Below are positions 48,378 through 59,500 of a stretch of 64,000 nucleotides of DNA, one piece after another (within the stretch, counting starts at the first letter, position 1; each line of letters opens with the position of its first letter). Position numbers and translations under genes: made by a program. The notes under the pieces are model-generated. The model did no database searches, was not told the origin of the DNA, and saw nothing but the letters and a program-made list of their open reading frames with translations. Source of the DNA: Brevundimonas pishanensis (GTDB lineage: Bacteria; Pseudomonadota; Alphaproteobacteria; Caulobacterales; Caulobacteraceae); NCBI RefSeq assembly GCF_022750635.1, contig NZ_JAJKBG010000003.1, positions 186,001 through 250,000 on the forward strand, written 5' to 3'.

Positions 48378-49292
48378 ATGACTGACTGGACCAAGGCTCC
48401 CCCGAGCGTACGCGGCAAACTGCTGCTGAACGAAGCGCTGGCGCCTTATACTTGGTTCCGCGTCGGCGGTCCGGCGGATGCCCTGTTCATTCCGGCCGAT
48501 GAAGACGATCTGATCGACTTCCTGAAAGCACTGCCCGAAGACGTGCCTGTCTATCCGCTGGGCGTTGGCTCGAACGTCATCGTGCGCGATGGTGGCGTGA
48601 AGGGTGTCGTCATTCGTCTGGCCGGACGTGCGTGGGGACAGGTGGTTGCTGACGGCATGACCATTACTGCTGGCGCGGGCGCTCTGGATTCCATGGTCGC
48701 GCGTGCGTCGGCCAAGGCGGGCATCGCGGGCATGGAGTTTTATGCTGGCATTCCGGGCTCCATCGGCGGTGCGCTGACGATGAATGCGGGCTGCTATGGC
48801 TCTGAGACCAAAGACATCCTCGTCTCTGCACGCGGCGTGAACCGCAAGGGCGAAAAGGTGGAGTTGACGGTCGAAGAGTTCGGCTACACCTACCGCCATT
48901 CGAATGCTCCGGCCGACATCATCTGGACCGAGGCGACTTATAAAGGCACCGCTGACGAACCGGAGGCGGTTGCCGCCCGTATCGCCGAGATCACCGAGCG
49001 TCGCGAAAAGACCCAGCCGATCCGTGAAAAGACCGGCGGCTCGACCTTTAAAAACCCCGAGGGCCATTCCTCGTGGAAGCTGGTCGATGAAGCGGGCTGG
49101 CGCGGCAAGCTATTCAAGATGACCGGCGGCGGCGCGAAGTTCAGCGAGCTGCACTCCAACTTCATGATCAACCCGGGCGAGGCCACCGCTGCCGACCTCG
49201 AAGGTCTGGGTGAGACCGTCCGTCAGGACGTTTTCTCCAAAACCAACATCCAGCTGAGCTGGGAAATCAAACGCATCGGCCGTCCGGGCTAA
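48378..49292 (+). CDS. murB: UDP-N-acetylenolpyruvoylglucosamine reductase
   Basis: FAD enzyme that reduces UDP-GlcNAc-enolpyruvate to UDP-MurNAc. Landmarks: [56 protein letters not shown] and GGSTFKNP (catalytic serine), with a conserved C-terminal region LHSNFMIN. Length 304. A terminator follows, so the murB unit is separate from ddl. Confidence 0.96.
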   Translation: MTDWTKAPPSVRGKLLLNEALAPYTWFRVGGPADALFIPADEDDLIDFLKALPEDVPVYPLGVGSNVIVRDGGVKGVVIRLAGRAWGQVVADGMTITAGAGALDSMVARASAKAGIAGMEFYAGIPGSIGGALTMNAGCYGSETKDILVSARGVNRKGEKVELTVEEFGYTYRHSNAPADIIWTEATYKGTADEPEAVAARIAEITERREKTQPIREKTGGSTFKNPEGHSSWKLVDEAGWRGKLFKMTGGGAKFSELHSNFMINPGEATAADLEGLGETVRQDVFSKTNIQLSWEIKRIGRPG

Positions 49293-49312
49293 GGCGCTTT
49301 GGGCCGCACACG

Positions 49313-49338
49313 CGGGGGATGAAAAACATCCCCCGTTT
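49313..49338 (+). terminator. Intrinsic terminator after murB
   Basis: CGGGGGATG (49313-49321) pairs with CATCCCCCG (49327-49335) around an AAAAA loop, followed by TTT. Confidence 0.85.
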
Positions 49339-49439
49339 CATGCACTTTTTTAAGCGTGGCCGGACGCTTCGGGGTCTATCGTTTCCAACCGGTTAACCCT
49401 ATTGAGGCGATAGGGGGAGGCTAGTCTTCGGATTGTCTC

Positions 49440-50378
49440 ATGCGCGCGCCTCTTGAAACCCTACATGTCGCTGTCCTTATGGGCGGCATCTCGTCGGAAC
49501 GTGAAGTTTCGCTGACGTCCGGTGCCGGTTGCGCCGACGCGCTGGAGGGGCAGGTCGGCAAGGTCACGCGCGTAGATGCGGGCCGCGATCTGGCTCAGGT
49601 CCTCACCGAACTGAAGCCCGATGTCGTTTTCAACGCCCTGCATGGCGCGTGGGGCGAGGACGGTTGCGTTCAAGGCATCCTCGAGACGCTCGGCATTCCC
49701 TATACCCACTCGGGCGTGTTGGCCTCCGCGCTGGCGATGGACAAGGACAAGTCCAAGGCTGTGTTGCACGCAGCAGGTGTGGTCGTCCCGGGCGGCGGTC
49801 TTTTTGACCGTCACGAGGTCGCATCGCGCCACGTCATCGAGCCGCCCTATGTGATCAAGCCGAATGCCGAAGGGTCTTCGGTCGGCGTCTATCTGGTGCG
49901 CGAGGGCGCTAACCGTCCGGTGGCCGAAGTTGGCGAAGATAGCTGGACCTATGGCGAGCAGGTCATGGTAGAGCCCTTCATCGCGGGAAAAGAACTGGCG
50001 GTTGCGGTGATCGGCGATCTGAACGGTCCGCGCGCCCTGACCATCACCGACATTACGCCGACCAAGGGCTTCTACGATTACGAAGCGAAATATTCGCCCG
50101 GTGGTTCGCGCCACGTACTGCCTGCGGAACTGCCTGCGCACGTATTTGACAAGGCTTTACGTCAGGCGGAGCTCGCCCACGCGGCCATGGGCTGCCGTGG
50201 CGTATCGCGGTCCGATTTCCGTTATGACGACGTTAACGATGTTCTTGTCTTGCTGGAGGTGAACACCCAGCCCGGCATGACCCCGACCTCGCTCGCGCCC
50301 GAGCAGGCGGCCTACGTCGGTATGGATTATCGCACTCTGGTTCGTTGGTTGGTGGAGGACGCCTCATGCCGGCGGTAG
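49440..50378 (+). CDS. ddl: D-alanine-D-alanine ligase
   Basis: ATP-grasp enzyme making the D-Ala-D-Ala dipeptide for MurF. Landmarks in the 312 residues: [39 protein letters not shown], and [16 protein letters not shown] near the C-terminus. Start ATG 49440. It begins a unit with ftsQ and ftsA, having its own upstream promoter region after the murB terminator. Confidence 0.96.
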   Translation: MRAPLETLHVAVLMGGISSEREVSLTSGAGCADALEGQVGKVTRVDAGRDLAQVLTELKPDVVFNALHGAWGEDGCVQGILETLGIPYTHSGVLASALAMDKDKSKAVLHAAGVVVPGGGLFDRHEVASRHVIEPPYVIKPNAEGSSVGVYLVREGANRPVAEVGEDSWTYGEQVMVEPFIAGKELAVAVIGDLNGPRALTITDITPTKGFYDYEAKYSPGGSRHVLPAELPAHVFDKALRQAELAHAAMGCRGVSRSDFRYDDVNDVLVLLEVNTQPGMTPTSLAPEQAAYVGMDYRTLVRWLVEDASCRR

Positions 50379-51211
50379 TACGCGGCGGACGTCGACAATC
50401 TGGTAAGGGGCAAGCCCCGCGCGGTGCCCCCAAGGGACGCGTGGCCGATATCGGTCGCATGGATATGTCGCCGCGGGTCGTGGCTGTTTGCCTGGTTGCG
50501 GGCGTTGCCGTTCTGGCGGGCGTTCTGGCTACGGGAGCGCGTGCAGAGCGTATCTCTGCCTCCATGCAGGAAAAGTTCGATGCCGTAACAGTCGGCATGG
50601 GTCTGAAACTGGAGCAGGTGCACGTCAACGGGGCGTCGCCAGAGGCCAAGGGTCCGATCCAGCGCGCTGTCGGTCTGTATCAGGATCAGCCTATCGTCAG
50701 TCTGGACCTCAACGCTGTACGCGAGCGGGTAGAGCAGGTGGGCTGGGTAAAGGAAGCGCGCGTGGTGCGCCTGCTGCCCAACACCATCATCGTGGACGTT
50801 AAAGAACACAACCGGCTGGCCGTATGGCAGGTGGGTGGCAAGGCGCATGTCATCGATGCCGATGGCGTTGTAATCCCGGGTGCCGATGCCGGGCGCTATC
50901 CCGAATTGCCGCTCATTGTCGGCAAGGGAGCCGATCAGGCCGCCGCCGATATCGTGCCGCTGCTTCGCCAGCGTCCGCGTCTTATGAGCCGTATCGATGC
51001 ACTGGTGCGGGTAGACGAGCGCCGCTGGGACCTTCGCTTGAAGGACGGTGCCTTGATCCAGCTTCCGGCTGTCGATCAGGACTCGGCCCTGATCCGTCTC
51101 GATGCGCTGGACCAGCGTGAACGCCTATTGGATCTGGGCTTTGCCCGGGTCGATCTAAGAACACCTGAAGAAGTGGCGATCCGCCCTTCCGAAGGTGACG
51201 CGAGAGGATAG
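50366..51211 (+). CDS. ftsQ: Cell division protein FtsQ
   Basis: Bitopic divisome protein. The 281-residue product has a basic cytoplasmic N-terminus of about 34 residues, one membrane segment (about 37-57, [20 protein letters not shown]), a POTRA domain ([20 protein letters not shown] to about 145) and a C-terminal FtsQ domain. ATG 50366 follows GGAGG and overlaps ddl by 13 bases; the in-frame GTG at 50345 lacks that site. Confidence 0.94.
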   Translation: MPAVVRGGRRQSGKGQAPRGAPKGRVADIGRMDMSPRVVAVCLVAGVAVLAGVLATGARAERISASMQEKFDAVTVGMGLKLEQVHVNGASPEAKGPIQRAVGLYQDQPIVSLDLNAVRERVEQVGWVKEARVVRLLPNTIIVDVKEHNRLAVWQVGGKAHVIDADGVVIPGADAGRYPELPLIVGKGADQAAADIVPLLRQRPRLMSRIDALVRVDERRWDLRLKDGALIQLPAVDQDSALIRLDALDQRERLLDLGFARVDLRTPEEVAIRPSEGDARG

Positions 51212-51218
51212 AAGCACA

Positions 51219-52547
51219 ATGATTGGACTTCTCCGCGACCGTAAAGACGATCAGGTCGGTAACTCGTCGCGCGCGCCCGCAGTGGCTGCGCTCGACCTTG
51301 GCCAATCCAAGGTCGCCTGTTTCATCATGAAGCCAGAAGGTGTGCGTCGTGCCGACAGCACCATTCGCGTCGCCGGTGCCGGGCACGTGCAATCGCGCGG
51401 TGTGCGCGGTGGGGTGATCGTCAACATGGAAGACGCCGCCGACGCCATCGCGCGCGCTGTCGAACGGGCCGAGCGTGCTGCTGGCGCGACGATTTCCGGA
51501 GTCGTCGTCACCACCTCGATTGGCCAGATGGCCAGCCACCGCGTGTCGGCCAGTGTCTCGCTCGGCGGCCAGCCGATTTCCGATCCGGACCTTGCTCGCG
51601 CCATCAGTGCGGCCTTGTCCAAGATCAGCCTGCCGAACCGCCGCCCGATCCACGTTCTGCCAGTCGCATGGTCTGTGGACGGCTCGCGCGGCGTCCACGA
51701 TCCGCGTCACTTGCAAGGCCGCACCCTCGGCCTGGACCTGCTGGTGATTTCTATGGCGGAAGGGGCATTCGGTGCCCTCAGCAACTGTCTGGAACGCGCC
51801 CACCTCGATCTGCAAGGTGTGGCTTCGGCCCCGCTTGTCACCTCGCTGGCCGCGCTGGAAGAAGACGAGATGGAGCTGGGCTCGCTGTGTATCGACATGG
51901 GGGCAGGGACGACCTCTGCCGCTGTGTGGGGCGGGCGTTCTCTGCTGCACATCGAGAGCCTCAGCGTCGGTGGCGATCACGTCACCGCCGACATCGCTCG
52001 CGGCATGACAACCTCGCGTGCAGGGGCAGAGCGCCTTAAGACGCTGCATGGCTCGGCCATGGCCAGCAATAATGAAGACCGCGAAATGGTTGAAGCCCCG
52101 CCGCGCGGCGAGGATTCGTCATCTGGTCCGGTCGTTTGGCCGCGGGCCATGCTGAAAACCATCATCGCGCCGCGTGTCGAAGAGACGCTGGAGTTGATGC
52201 GCGACCGCCTCCGCGCCGCAGGCATGCGTATTGATCCGGGCATGGGAATCGTTCTGACCGGCGGGGCCAGTCAGTTGAACGGCGTGCGTGAACTGGCAGA
52301 GCGCGTGTTTGACCACCCTTCAGTGCGTCTGGGACGTCCCCAACGCGCGCCTCACCTTGCAGAAGCTGCGGCAGGACCAGCCTTCTCCTCGGCGGCGGGC
52401 GTATTACTGCGTGCTGCCTATGGACCGCGCGAAGCGGTGTCGGTGCACAAGCTCATGACCCGCCACATTACGGCCGCAGACGCTCCGCGTATCCACAGCG
52501 GCGGACCGTTCACCCGCGCGGCAACATGGTTGCGAGAGAACTTCTAA
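51219..52547 (+). CDS. ftsA: Cell division protein FtsA
   Basis: Actin-like protein that tethers FtsZ to the membrane. Landmarks: AALDLGQSKVACFI (phosphate 1), GSLCIDMGAGTTSAAVW (phosphate 2), VLTGGASQLNGV (adenosine) and a C-terminal amphipathic helix ending AATWLRENF. Length 442 from ATG 51219 with ribosome site GAGAGGA. It is followed by a strong terminator and, unusually, not by ftsZ. Confidence 0.96.
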   Translation: MIGLLRDRKDDQVGNSSRAPAVAALDLGQSKVACFIMKPEGVRRADSTIRVAGAGHVQSRGVRGGVIVNMEDAADAIARAVERAERAAGATISGVVVTTSIGQMASHRVSASVSLGGQPISDPDLARAISAALSKISLPNRRPIHVLPVAWSVDGSRGVHDPRHLQGRTLGLDLLVISMAEGAFGALSNCLERAHLDLQGVASAPLVTSLAALEEDEMELGSLCIDMGAGTTSAAVWGGRSLLHIESLSVGGDHVTADIARGMTTSRAGAERLKTLHGSAMASNNEDREMVEAPPRGEDSSSGPVVWPRAMLKTIIAPRVEETLELMRDRLRAAGMRIDPGMGIVLTGGASQLNGVRELAERVFDHPSVRLGRPQRAPHLAEAAAGPAFSSAAGVLLRAAYGPREAVSVHKLMTRHITAADAPRIHSGGPFTRAATWLRENF

Positions 52548-52576
52548 GTTCCTGTAACTTATAAATTAAATGATTG

Positions 52577-52611
52577 GGGTGCGCTGGTTATTGGATCGGC
52601 GCACCCTTTTT
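52577..52611 (+). terminator. Intrinsic terminator after ftsA
   Basis: GGGTGCGC (52577-52584) pairs with GCGCACCC (52599-52606) around a 14-base loop and is followed by TTTTT (52607-52611). It ends the ddl-ftsQ-ftsA unit before the receptor genes. Confidence 0.9.
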
Positions 52612-52646
52612 GATTGTGCGCCTCTACGGGATTCTCCCAATGCGAA

Positions 52647-52664
52647 TTGTGTTAAACTGGTAAC
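52647..52664 (+). promoter_or_regulatory. Shared TTGTGT-N7-GTAAC element upstream of TonB receptor 1
   Basis: An 18-base element TTGTGT, seven bases, GTAAC lies 145 bases before the receptor 1 start. Similar elements sit 165 bases before receptor 2 (56373-56390, ending GTTAC) and 131 bases before receptor 3 (60072-60089, ending TTGAC). A GATTC (GANTC) site lies 13 bases upstream (52630-52634). Function unknown. Confidence 0.35.
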
Positions 52665-52791
52665 ATTAGGACTGAAAGTGGCCCACATGATGCCATAATC
52701 ATTGTTCCACCAACATTGATATGTGAGTTTCCACGCTCGGCGGCCCCCCTTTTGGGGGTCATGGGGAAGCCCCGAACGGGAGTTCGAACAT

Positions 52792-55700
52792 ATGAAAATC
52801 AAGCGCACTGCTTTGCTTGGCACAACCGTGCTGGCGAGCACTTTGCTCGTCACGGCTGCTCATGCGGAGCAGCAAACCAATCCGACTACGGATCAAGCCA
52901 CCGAGGTTAGCGAGATCGTCGTTACGGGTTCGCGGATCCGTCGCGACCCGACGACGTCGCCGACCCCGCTTATCCAAGTCTCCCAAGAGCAAATCCTGGA
53001 AACCGGTCTGGCGACGGTTATCGACTATCTGTCGACCATTCCTGCGCTGTCGAACTCCGTAATTCCGTCGGACACGACCGGTTCGGGTCTGAACGATGGT
53101 GGTCTGTCGATCGCCAACCTGCGCGCACTGGGTTCGGGCCGTACGCTGACGCTGGTTGATGGTCGCCGTCACGTCGGTTCGGTCGGTGGTGGTCTGGGTG
53201 TGGACGTCGACACCATCCCGCGCCTGCTGATCCAGAACGTTGAAATCATCACCGGCGGTGCCTCGTCGATCTACGGCGCAGACGCTGTTGCCGGCGTGCT
53301 GAACTTCAACCTGCGCGACGACTACGAAGGCGCGGAAATCGACGCCAACTATTCGGTCATCAACCAGGACGGTCAGGCTGCGAAGCGCATCTCGGCCTTG
53401 GTCGGTAAGAACTTCTTCGACGATCGTCTGAACGTCTATGCCCACGCCGAGTGGGAGCAGCAGGACGAAGTGACCGGTCTGGACATGGACTGGCTGCGCC
53501 GCTCGCCGGTGCTGCTCGGCGTTGACGCTGACCCGACCTCGGCCGCCATTGGCCCTGCTGACGATGGCATCATTGATGCCCAACTGTTTTCGGGTACCAA
53601 CCTGGTTCGTCTGGACCGTCCGCGCTGGTCGGTGATGACCCTTGCGAACGCCCAGCAGCCGAGCGCTTTGAGCAACCCGAACGTGCCGCTGGCGGCCTGT
53701 ACCGCATACAACAGCGCGAACTGCTATTCGGTTGATCCGGCCAAGACTTGGTGGTTCGACGGCACGTCCGCTCGTTTGGCCAACTTCGGCCAGCGCATCG
53801 GCGCAACGGGTTCCAGCCGTCCGTACAACATCGGCGGTGACGGTGAATCGGCTGCAGTCTTCTCGACCGACTCGCGTCTGCCGCGTTCGGAATCGCAGCG
53901 CTATCAGGTCGGTTCGACCTTCAAGATCACGGACCGCATCACGGCCTACGCCGAAGCCAAATATATCACTGAAGAAACGAACGATACGTCGCAACCGTTC
54001 TTCTATGACATCAACTTCAGCGACGCCGCCATCTCGGCTGGCCGACATGTGCAGATCACGGCAACGTCGGGCGCAAACATGCGCTGGTCGGACAACGCCT
54101 TCATCCCGGCAAACCTGAAGGCCGCTATCGCCGCCAACACGGTCACCAACTATGCTGCTGGCACCCAGAACGCTCCGGGTGCTGTGACCACGACCACGGC
54201 TGCACCGTGGGCCCGTCTGTCGGGCTTCGGTAACGACCGCTTCCAGAACAACTTCCGCGACCTGCAGCGTTATGTTGTCGCCCTTAAAGGTGACTACGAC
54301 CAAGTCGGCTTCGTGAAGAACTTCGGCTGGGATCTGTCCTACACCTACGGCCGTATGGACAACGAGAACCAAGAGTTCGCGGTTGACGCCGAACGCTTCT
54401 ACTTCGCTGCTGACTCGGTCGTCGACACCGCCGGCGTTCTCGGTGCCGCAGGCGCAGTTGTCTGCCGTGCCAAGCTCCTGGCCGCTCAGGGCGTAAACCT
54501 GCCGGACCCGGTCCGCGGTGGTTTCGTTCAGAACAGCGAAGCTGGCCGTGCCGCCATTGATCAGTGCGTGCCGTACAACATCTTCGGTAAGGGCAATCAG
54601 TCCGCTGAAGGCACGGCCTACGTCGAAGCCTTCGTTGACGTGACCGAAATGAACGAACAGCACCACGCTGTTGCCGCTGCTTCGGGTCAGCTGTGGGACT
54701 TCTGGGGTGCCGGTTCGATCGGTGTCGCTCTGGGTGTCGAATGGCGTAAGGAAGCAACCGAAGGTACCGGCCGTGACCGCCTCTTCGGCGATCGCCTGCT
54801 GATGCTTAACGCCAGTGCTGACTTCCCGCTCGCTTCTTATGAGTCCAATGAAGTCTTCGCTGAAGTCTCGCTGCCGCTGCTGCGTGACAGCAAGCTCGGT
54901 GAGTATGCAGAACTGAGCGGTTCGTACCGCTTCTCGGACTACTCGACCGTTGGTGGTCAGGAAGTCTGGGGCGCGAACCTGGTCTACCGTCCGATCCCGG
55001 ACATCGCCTTCAAGACCAGCTACAACACCTCGATCCGCGTTCCGACGCTGGCCGAAGTGTACCGTCCGTACTCGCAAACCTTCGTCGACGTCCAAGATCC
55101 CTGCACCACGGCCCGCATCACTGCGCCGACCCTGAGTGCCGAGATCAAGGCTAACCGTATCGCCAACTGTACTGCACTGGCTGCGGCAAAGGGCCTGACC
55201 TACGACTTCGCAGGTTCGACCGTTTCGACGCTGGACGACTACGTTCCGGAATACACCTCGACTGTGTCGGGTGTGAACGGCGGTAACATCTATCTGCAGC
55301 CGGAAGAGTCGACCTCGTTCACCTTCTCGACGGTTCTTCAGCCGCGCTTCATCCCGAACCTCAGCCTGGTTCTGGACTACTACGAGATCGAGATCACCAA
55401 CGTGATCGCCGCCGTGGGCGCTGCTACGGTTGCTGCGAACTGCGTGAACGGCCCGACGCTGAACACCGCAGCTTGCGACACCATCTTCCGTAACGTTCCG
55501 GCCTCGGCTCTGAACGACACGGCGCAGCAGCGCTCGGAAGCCTTCAAGATCGGTGACCCGGCGACGGGCATCGGCTTCATCCAAGGCTCGATCAACTACG
55601 CGAAGCGTACCGTTCGCGGCATGGACTTCACCGGTCGTTACCGTCTCGATAGCCAAGACATGTTCGGTAAGAACTGGGGTGTCTTCGACTACTCGATCAA

Positions 55701-56133
55701 CGGTTCGTGGCTGATTGAACAAAAGCAGTTCAACAACGCGCAAAACCCGGCCGACTTCACCGAGTACGCTTCGCTGGCGTCCACGGGCGGTTCGTTCCCG
55801 CGCGTTCGCTTCACCTCGACCCTCGCATGGCAACCGGTTGAAACGGTTCGCGTGGCCTGGATCGCTGACTGGCAGTCGTCGCAAGACATCATCCAGTACC
55901 GCGACTTCCTGGCTAACGCCGACTCGCGTCCGGTTGAATACCTGCGCACCGGCAACTTCGTCCGTAACGACCTGACGGTTCGTTGGGATGTCCGTGATAA
56001 CGTGACGCTGCGTGCAGGCGTGACCAATATCTTCGACGCCGAGCAACCGGCGTGGTTGGGCACCACCCTGTACTCGAACTTCGACCCGTTCGGTCGTCGC
56101 TATAACATCGGCCTGAACTACAAGATCTTCTAA
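52792..56133 (+). CDS. TonB-dependent receptor 1
   Basis: A 1113-residue outer-membrane receptor that imports a ligand with TonB energy. Signal peptide MKIKRTALLGTTVLASTLLVTAAHA (cut near residue 25), a TonB-box/plug start at VSEIVVTGSRIRRDP, plug-domain landmarks GRTLTLVDGRRHVG and GGASSIYGADAVAGVLNF (about 125-165), and a long barrel ending in FGRRYNIGLNYKIF with terminal Phe. ATG 52792 follows GGGAG. It is a close paralogue of receptor 2, with plug and C-terminus nearly parallel. Ligand not readable; the plug type resembles receptors for large or complex molecules. Confidence 0.95.
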   Translation: MKIKRTALLGTTVLASTLLVTAAHAEQQTNPTTDQATEVSEIVVTGSRIRRDPTTSPTPLIQVSQEQILETGLATVIDYLSTIPALSNSVIPSDTTGSGLNDGGLSIANLRALGSGRTLTLVDGRRHVGSVGGGLGVDVDTIPRLLIQNVEIITGGASSIYGADAVAGVLNFNLRDDYEGAEIDANYSVINQDGQAAKRISALVGKNFFDDRLNVYAHAEWEQQDEVTGLDMDWLRRSPVLLGVDADPTSAAIGPADDGIIDAQLFSGTNLVRLDRPRWSVMTLANAQQPSALSNPNVPLAACTAYNSANCYSVDPAKTWWFDGTSARLANFGQRIGATGSSRPYNIGGDGESAAVFSTDSRLPRSESQRYQVGSTFKITDRITAYAEAKYITEETNDTSQPFFYDINFSDAAISAGRHVQITATSGANMRWSDNAFIPANLKAAIAANTVTNYAAGTQNAPGAVTTTTAAPWARLSGFGNDRFQNNFRDLQRYVVALKGDYDQVGFVKNFGWDLSYTYGRMDNENQEFAVDAERFYFAADSVVDTAGVLGAAGAVVCRAKLLAAQGVNLPDPVRGGFVQNSEAGRAAIDQCVPYNIFGKGNQSAEGTAYVEAFVDVTEMNEQHHAVAAASGQLWDFWGAGSIGVALGVEWRKEATEGTGRDRLFGDRLLMLNASADFPLASYESNEVFAEVSLPLLRDSKLGEYAELSGSYRFSDYSTVGGQEVWGANLVYRPIPDIAFKTSYNTSIRVPTLAEVYRPYSQTFVDVQDPCTTARITAPTLSAEIKANRIANCTALAAAKGLTYDFAGSTVSTLDDYVPEYTSTVSGVNGGNIYLQPEESTSFTFSTVLQPRFIPNLSLVLDYYEIEITNVIAAVGAATVAANCVNGPTLNTAACDTIFRNVPASALNDTAQQRSEAFKIGDPATGIGFIQGSINYAKRTVRGMDFTGRYRLDSQDMFGKNWGVFDYSINGSWLIEQKQFNNAQNPADFTEYASLASTGGSFPRVRFTSTLAWQPVETVRVAWIADWQSSQDIIQYRDFLANADSRPVEYLRTGNFVRNDLTVRWDVRDNVTLRAGVTNIFDAEQPAWLGTTLYSNFDPFGRRYNIGLNYKIF

Positions 56134-56152
56134 GTTCAGCTGATAGAATCGG

Positions 56153-56184
56153 AAAAGGGCGGTCCTCGAGGCCGCCCTTTTTTT
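56153..56184 (+). terminator. Intrinsic terminator after receptor 1
   Basis: AAAGGGCGG (56154-56162) pairs with CCGCCCTTT (56172-56180), followed by seven T. Confidence 0.92.
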
Positions 56185-56537
56185 GTTCTCAAAAGGGCAT
56201 GCCTTATTTTGAAAATCGTCGTTATTGAAATACGCTGTTATATAAATATCCGCATTAGGCAGTTCATTCTAATATCTTCGCCTCGAACCAATTTTTATTT
56301 CAACAAGCTTGGCTTTTTAATCCCCCGATTTCAAACATCATGAGTTTTTAGGGATAACTACGTGAATCGGCATTGTGTCGGAAATGTTACGCCAACCTTG
56401 CCGTGGGTCGGGTTTTGAGGCGCAAATGCGGCGTTTAGGTTGCGCGTAATTGGTTAGCGTGACAGGCAGGCCACCCTTCAAGTGGCGGGTCCTCACAGGA
56501 TCTGTCACCCCGTTCCTTTAGCGTGGTTTATTCTTAA
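56185..56537. other. Upstream region of receptor 2
   Basis: 353 gene-free bases. The first half (56190-56340) is markedly AT-rich. It holds the shared TTGTGT element (56373-56390), a GAATC (56364-56368) and a leader inverted repeat GTGACAG (56459-56465) / CTGTCAC (56502-56508) about 30 bases before the start. Confidence 0.6.
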
Positions 56538-59500
56538 ATGCGTTCGAAGCGTACTATTCTGCTGGGCACTTCGGTGCTGGCAGGTGTTCTGGCGGCATCG
56601 GCCGCCGTGGCTCAAGAAGCCAACGGTTCCCAAGACGTCTCCGCAACCGAAGTCAGCGAAATCGTTGTCACCGGCTCGCGCATCCGCCGCGACCCGGTCA
56701 CTGCCCCGACCCCGCTGATCCAAGTTAATCGTGAAGCCCTGCTGACCACCGGTCAGAACTCGGTGATCGACCACCTGGCGACCATCCCGGCTCTGATGAA
56801 CTCGCAAGTTCCGTCGGACACCACTGCAGGCGTTCTGAACGCTGGTGGTCTGTCGCTGCCGAACCTGCGCTCGCTGGGTTCGGGCCGCACTCTGACGCTG
56901 GTTGACGGCCGTCGCCACGTTGGTTCGCCGCAAGGCACGCTGGCTGTCGACGTCGACACCATCCCGCGTCTGTTGATCGAAAGCGTTGAAATCGTCACCG
57001 GTGGCGCTTCGTCGATCTACGGCGCTGACGCAGTTTCGGGCGTTCTGAACTTCAAGCTCCGCAAGGACTTCGAAGGTCTGGAAATCGACACCCGCTGGGG
57101 TCAGATCAACGACGGTGGCCAAGACTCGGAACGCGTTTCGATCCTGGCTGGTAAGAACCTGTTCGACGGTCGCCTGAACGTTTACGGCTTCGCCGAATAC
57201 GAGCGCCTGGACGAAGTTCTGGCTTCGGACATCGACTGGCTGCAAGACGGCTGGGGCATGGTCGGCCGCGACGCCGATCCGGCAGCTGCCCAGTTCGACG
57301 GCATCACCGACTCGGTCCTGTATCGCGACCGTCGCTCGATGCAGATGCGCAAGTGGGGTCAGGTTACCCTGGCTAACAACTACCAGCCGAGCGCTCTGAA
57401 CAACCCGAACACCATTCCGGTTGCCAACTGCACCACCACCTCGATTACTTCGGCTTCGTGCTTCGGTGTTGCTCCGGGCAAGACCTGGGTCTTCGATGGT
57501 CCGGTTGCCCGTCTGGCTGACTTCGGCACCATCATCTCGAACACCGGCACCAACAAAGCCATCAGCATCGGCGGTGACGGCGAGAACCCGAACACGACCT
57601 TCAACGTCGATTCGACCCTGCCGCAGTCGGAAAACTCGCGCTTCCAAGTGGGCGCAAACTTCCAGATCACCCCGCGCATCAACCTGTATGCTGAAGCCAA
57701 GTACGTTCAAGAGCGTACCCACCTGGCAACCGGTAACTCGTTCGGCGACATCTACATCTCGGATACCCTGAATCCGAACAACTCGATGCAGATCCTGTCG
57801 ACCTCGGCGTACACCACCCGTACCGACAACGCTTTCATGCCGCTGAACCTGGCTGAAGCGATCCGCAACAACACCGCGGTAACCTACGGCGCAGCGACCC
57901 AAACCGCTCCGGGCGCAGCGACCGGCACCACCGCCGCTCCGTTCGCTCGTTACAGCGCATGGCTGCTGGACCGCGCCCAGACCAATGACAAGCAACTGCA
58001 ACGCTACGTCATCGGCCTGAACGGCAACGCCGGCGACATCGGCTTCGTCAAGAACGTCGACTGGGATCTGGGCTACACCTACGGTCGCGTCGACAACAAG
58101 AACGTCGAGCGCGGTCTGGACATCGAGCGTTTCTCGTATGCGATGGACGCCGTTCGTAACTCGGCCGGCCAAATCGTCTGCCGCGTTCAAGACCTGACCG
58201 CCAACGGCGGCACCGTCACCAGCCGTAACCCGAACGTACCGGGTACGCTGAACGCCAACTCGGACGTCGTTAAGAACTGCCAGCCGCTGAACGTCTTCGG
58301 TGCCGGCAACCAAAGCGCCGAGGCTCTGGCCTACGTCGCTGCCCAACTGCAGATCCAACAACAGAACCAACAGCACGACGTGCTGGGTACCGTTTCGGGT
58401 CAGCTGTGGGACTTCTGGGGTGCCGGTCCGATCGGCGTCGCTCTGGGCGCTGAATACCGCAAGGAAATGACCGAAGGTCTGGGCCGCAGCTCCTCGCTGG
58501 GCACCACCTACGCTCAGCTGAATGGCGGCGCTGACTTCCTGCCGGCTGAATACGACGCCACCGAAGGCTTCGCTGAAATCTCGGTCCCGCTGCTGCGTGA
58601 CTCGAAGTTCGGTGAATACGCTGAAATCAGCGGTTCGTACCGCTACAGCGACTTCTCGACCTTCGGCGGTAGCGAAGTTTGGGGCGTAAACCTGGTTTAC
58701 CGTCCGATCCGCGACATCGCGTTCAAGACCAGCTTCAACACCTCGGTCCGTGCTCCGACCCTGTCGGAAACCAACGCACCGCTGACGCAAACCTTCCTGT
58801 CGTTCACCGATCCGTGCGCTACTCTGAACATTCAGAACACCGCCGATCAGGAGAAGAAGGCTAACCGTATCAAGAACTGCGCCGCCTTGGCTCAGCAACA
58901 CGGTCTGTCCTTCAACTTCACCGACCCGACGGCAGCCGACGCCTACAAGCCGGTCTATTCGTCGAGCGTCCCGGGCAACAACGGTGGCAACCCGTACCTG
59001 CAACCGGAAGAGTCGGAATCCTTCACCTTCTCGACCGTTCTGCAGCCGCGCTTCCTGCCGAACTTCGCAGTGGTCCTCGACTACTACGAAATCACCATCG
59101 ACAAGGTCATCGCATCGGTTACGGCTCAAACCGCCGCTAACAACTGCGTTGAAGGCCCGTCGCTGAACAGCAGCGCCTGCGCCACCCTGACCCGTTCGCG
59201 CGTCGACATCGATGGCACCCCGGCCGACGACCGCTTCATGCTGACCGACTTCATCCAGTCGTCGATCAACTATGCCAAGCGTAACGTCCGTGGTCTGGAC
59301 TTCACCACGACCTATCGCTTCGACACCGAAGAGATGCTGGGCCGTAACTGGGGTTCGTTCTCGCACAAGCTGGCCGGTTCTTGGCTGATTGAGCAGAAGA
59401 ACTTCAACAACATCGACAACCCGGCTGACTTCACCGAGCTGTCGAGCACGCTGTACTACCCGCGCGTTCGCATGACCTCGACCCTGGCCTGGCAGACCCC

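Noticed and set aside
49390-49400. Possible CtrA box before ddl (TTAAC half-site)
   Set aside because: Only one half matches; the other half has two mismatches, so it is not distinguishable from chance.
52759-56046. A very long open frame (about 1095 codons) antisense to receptor 1
   Set aside because: The receptor has signal peptide, plug and barrel motifs. The antisense frame has none and is open only because strong third-position G/C bias removes stop codons on the other strand.
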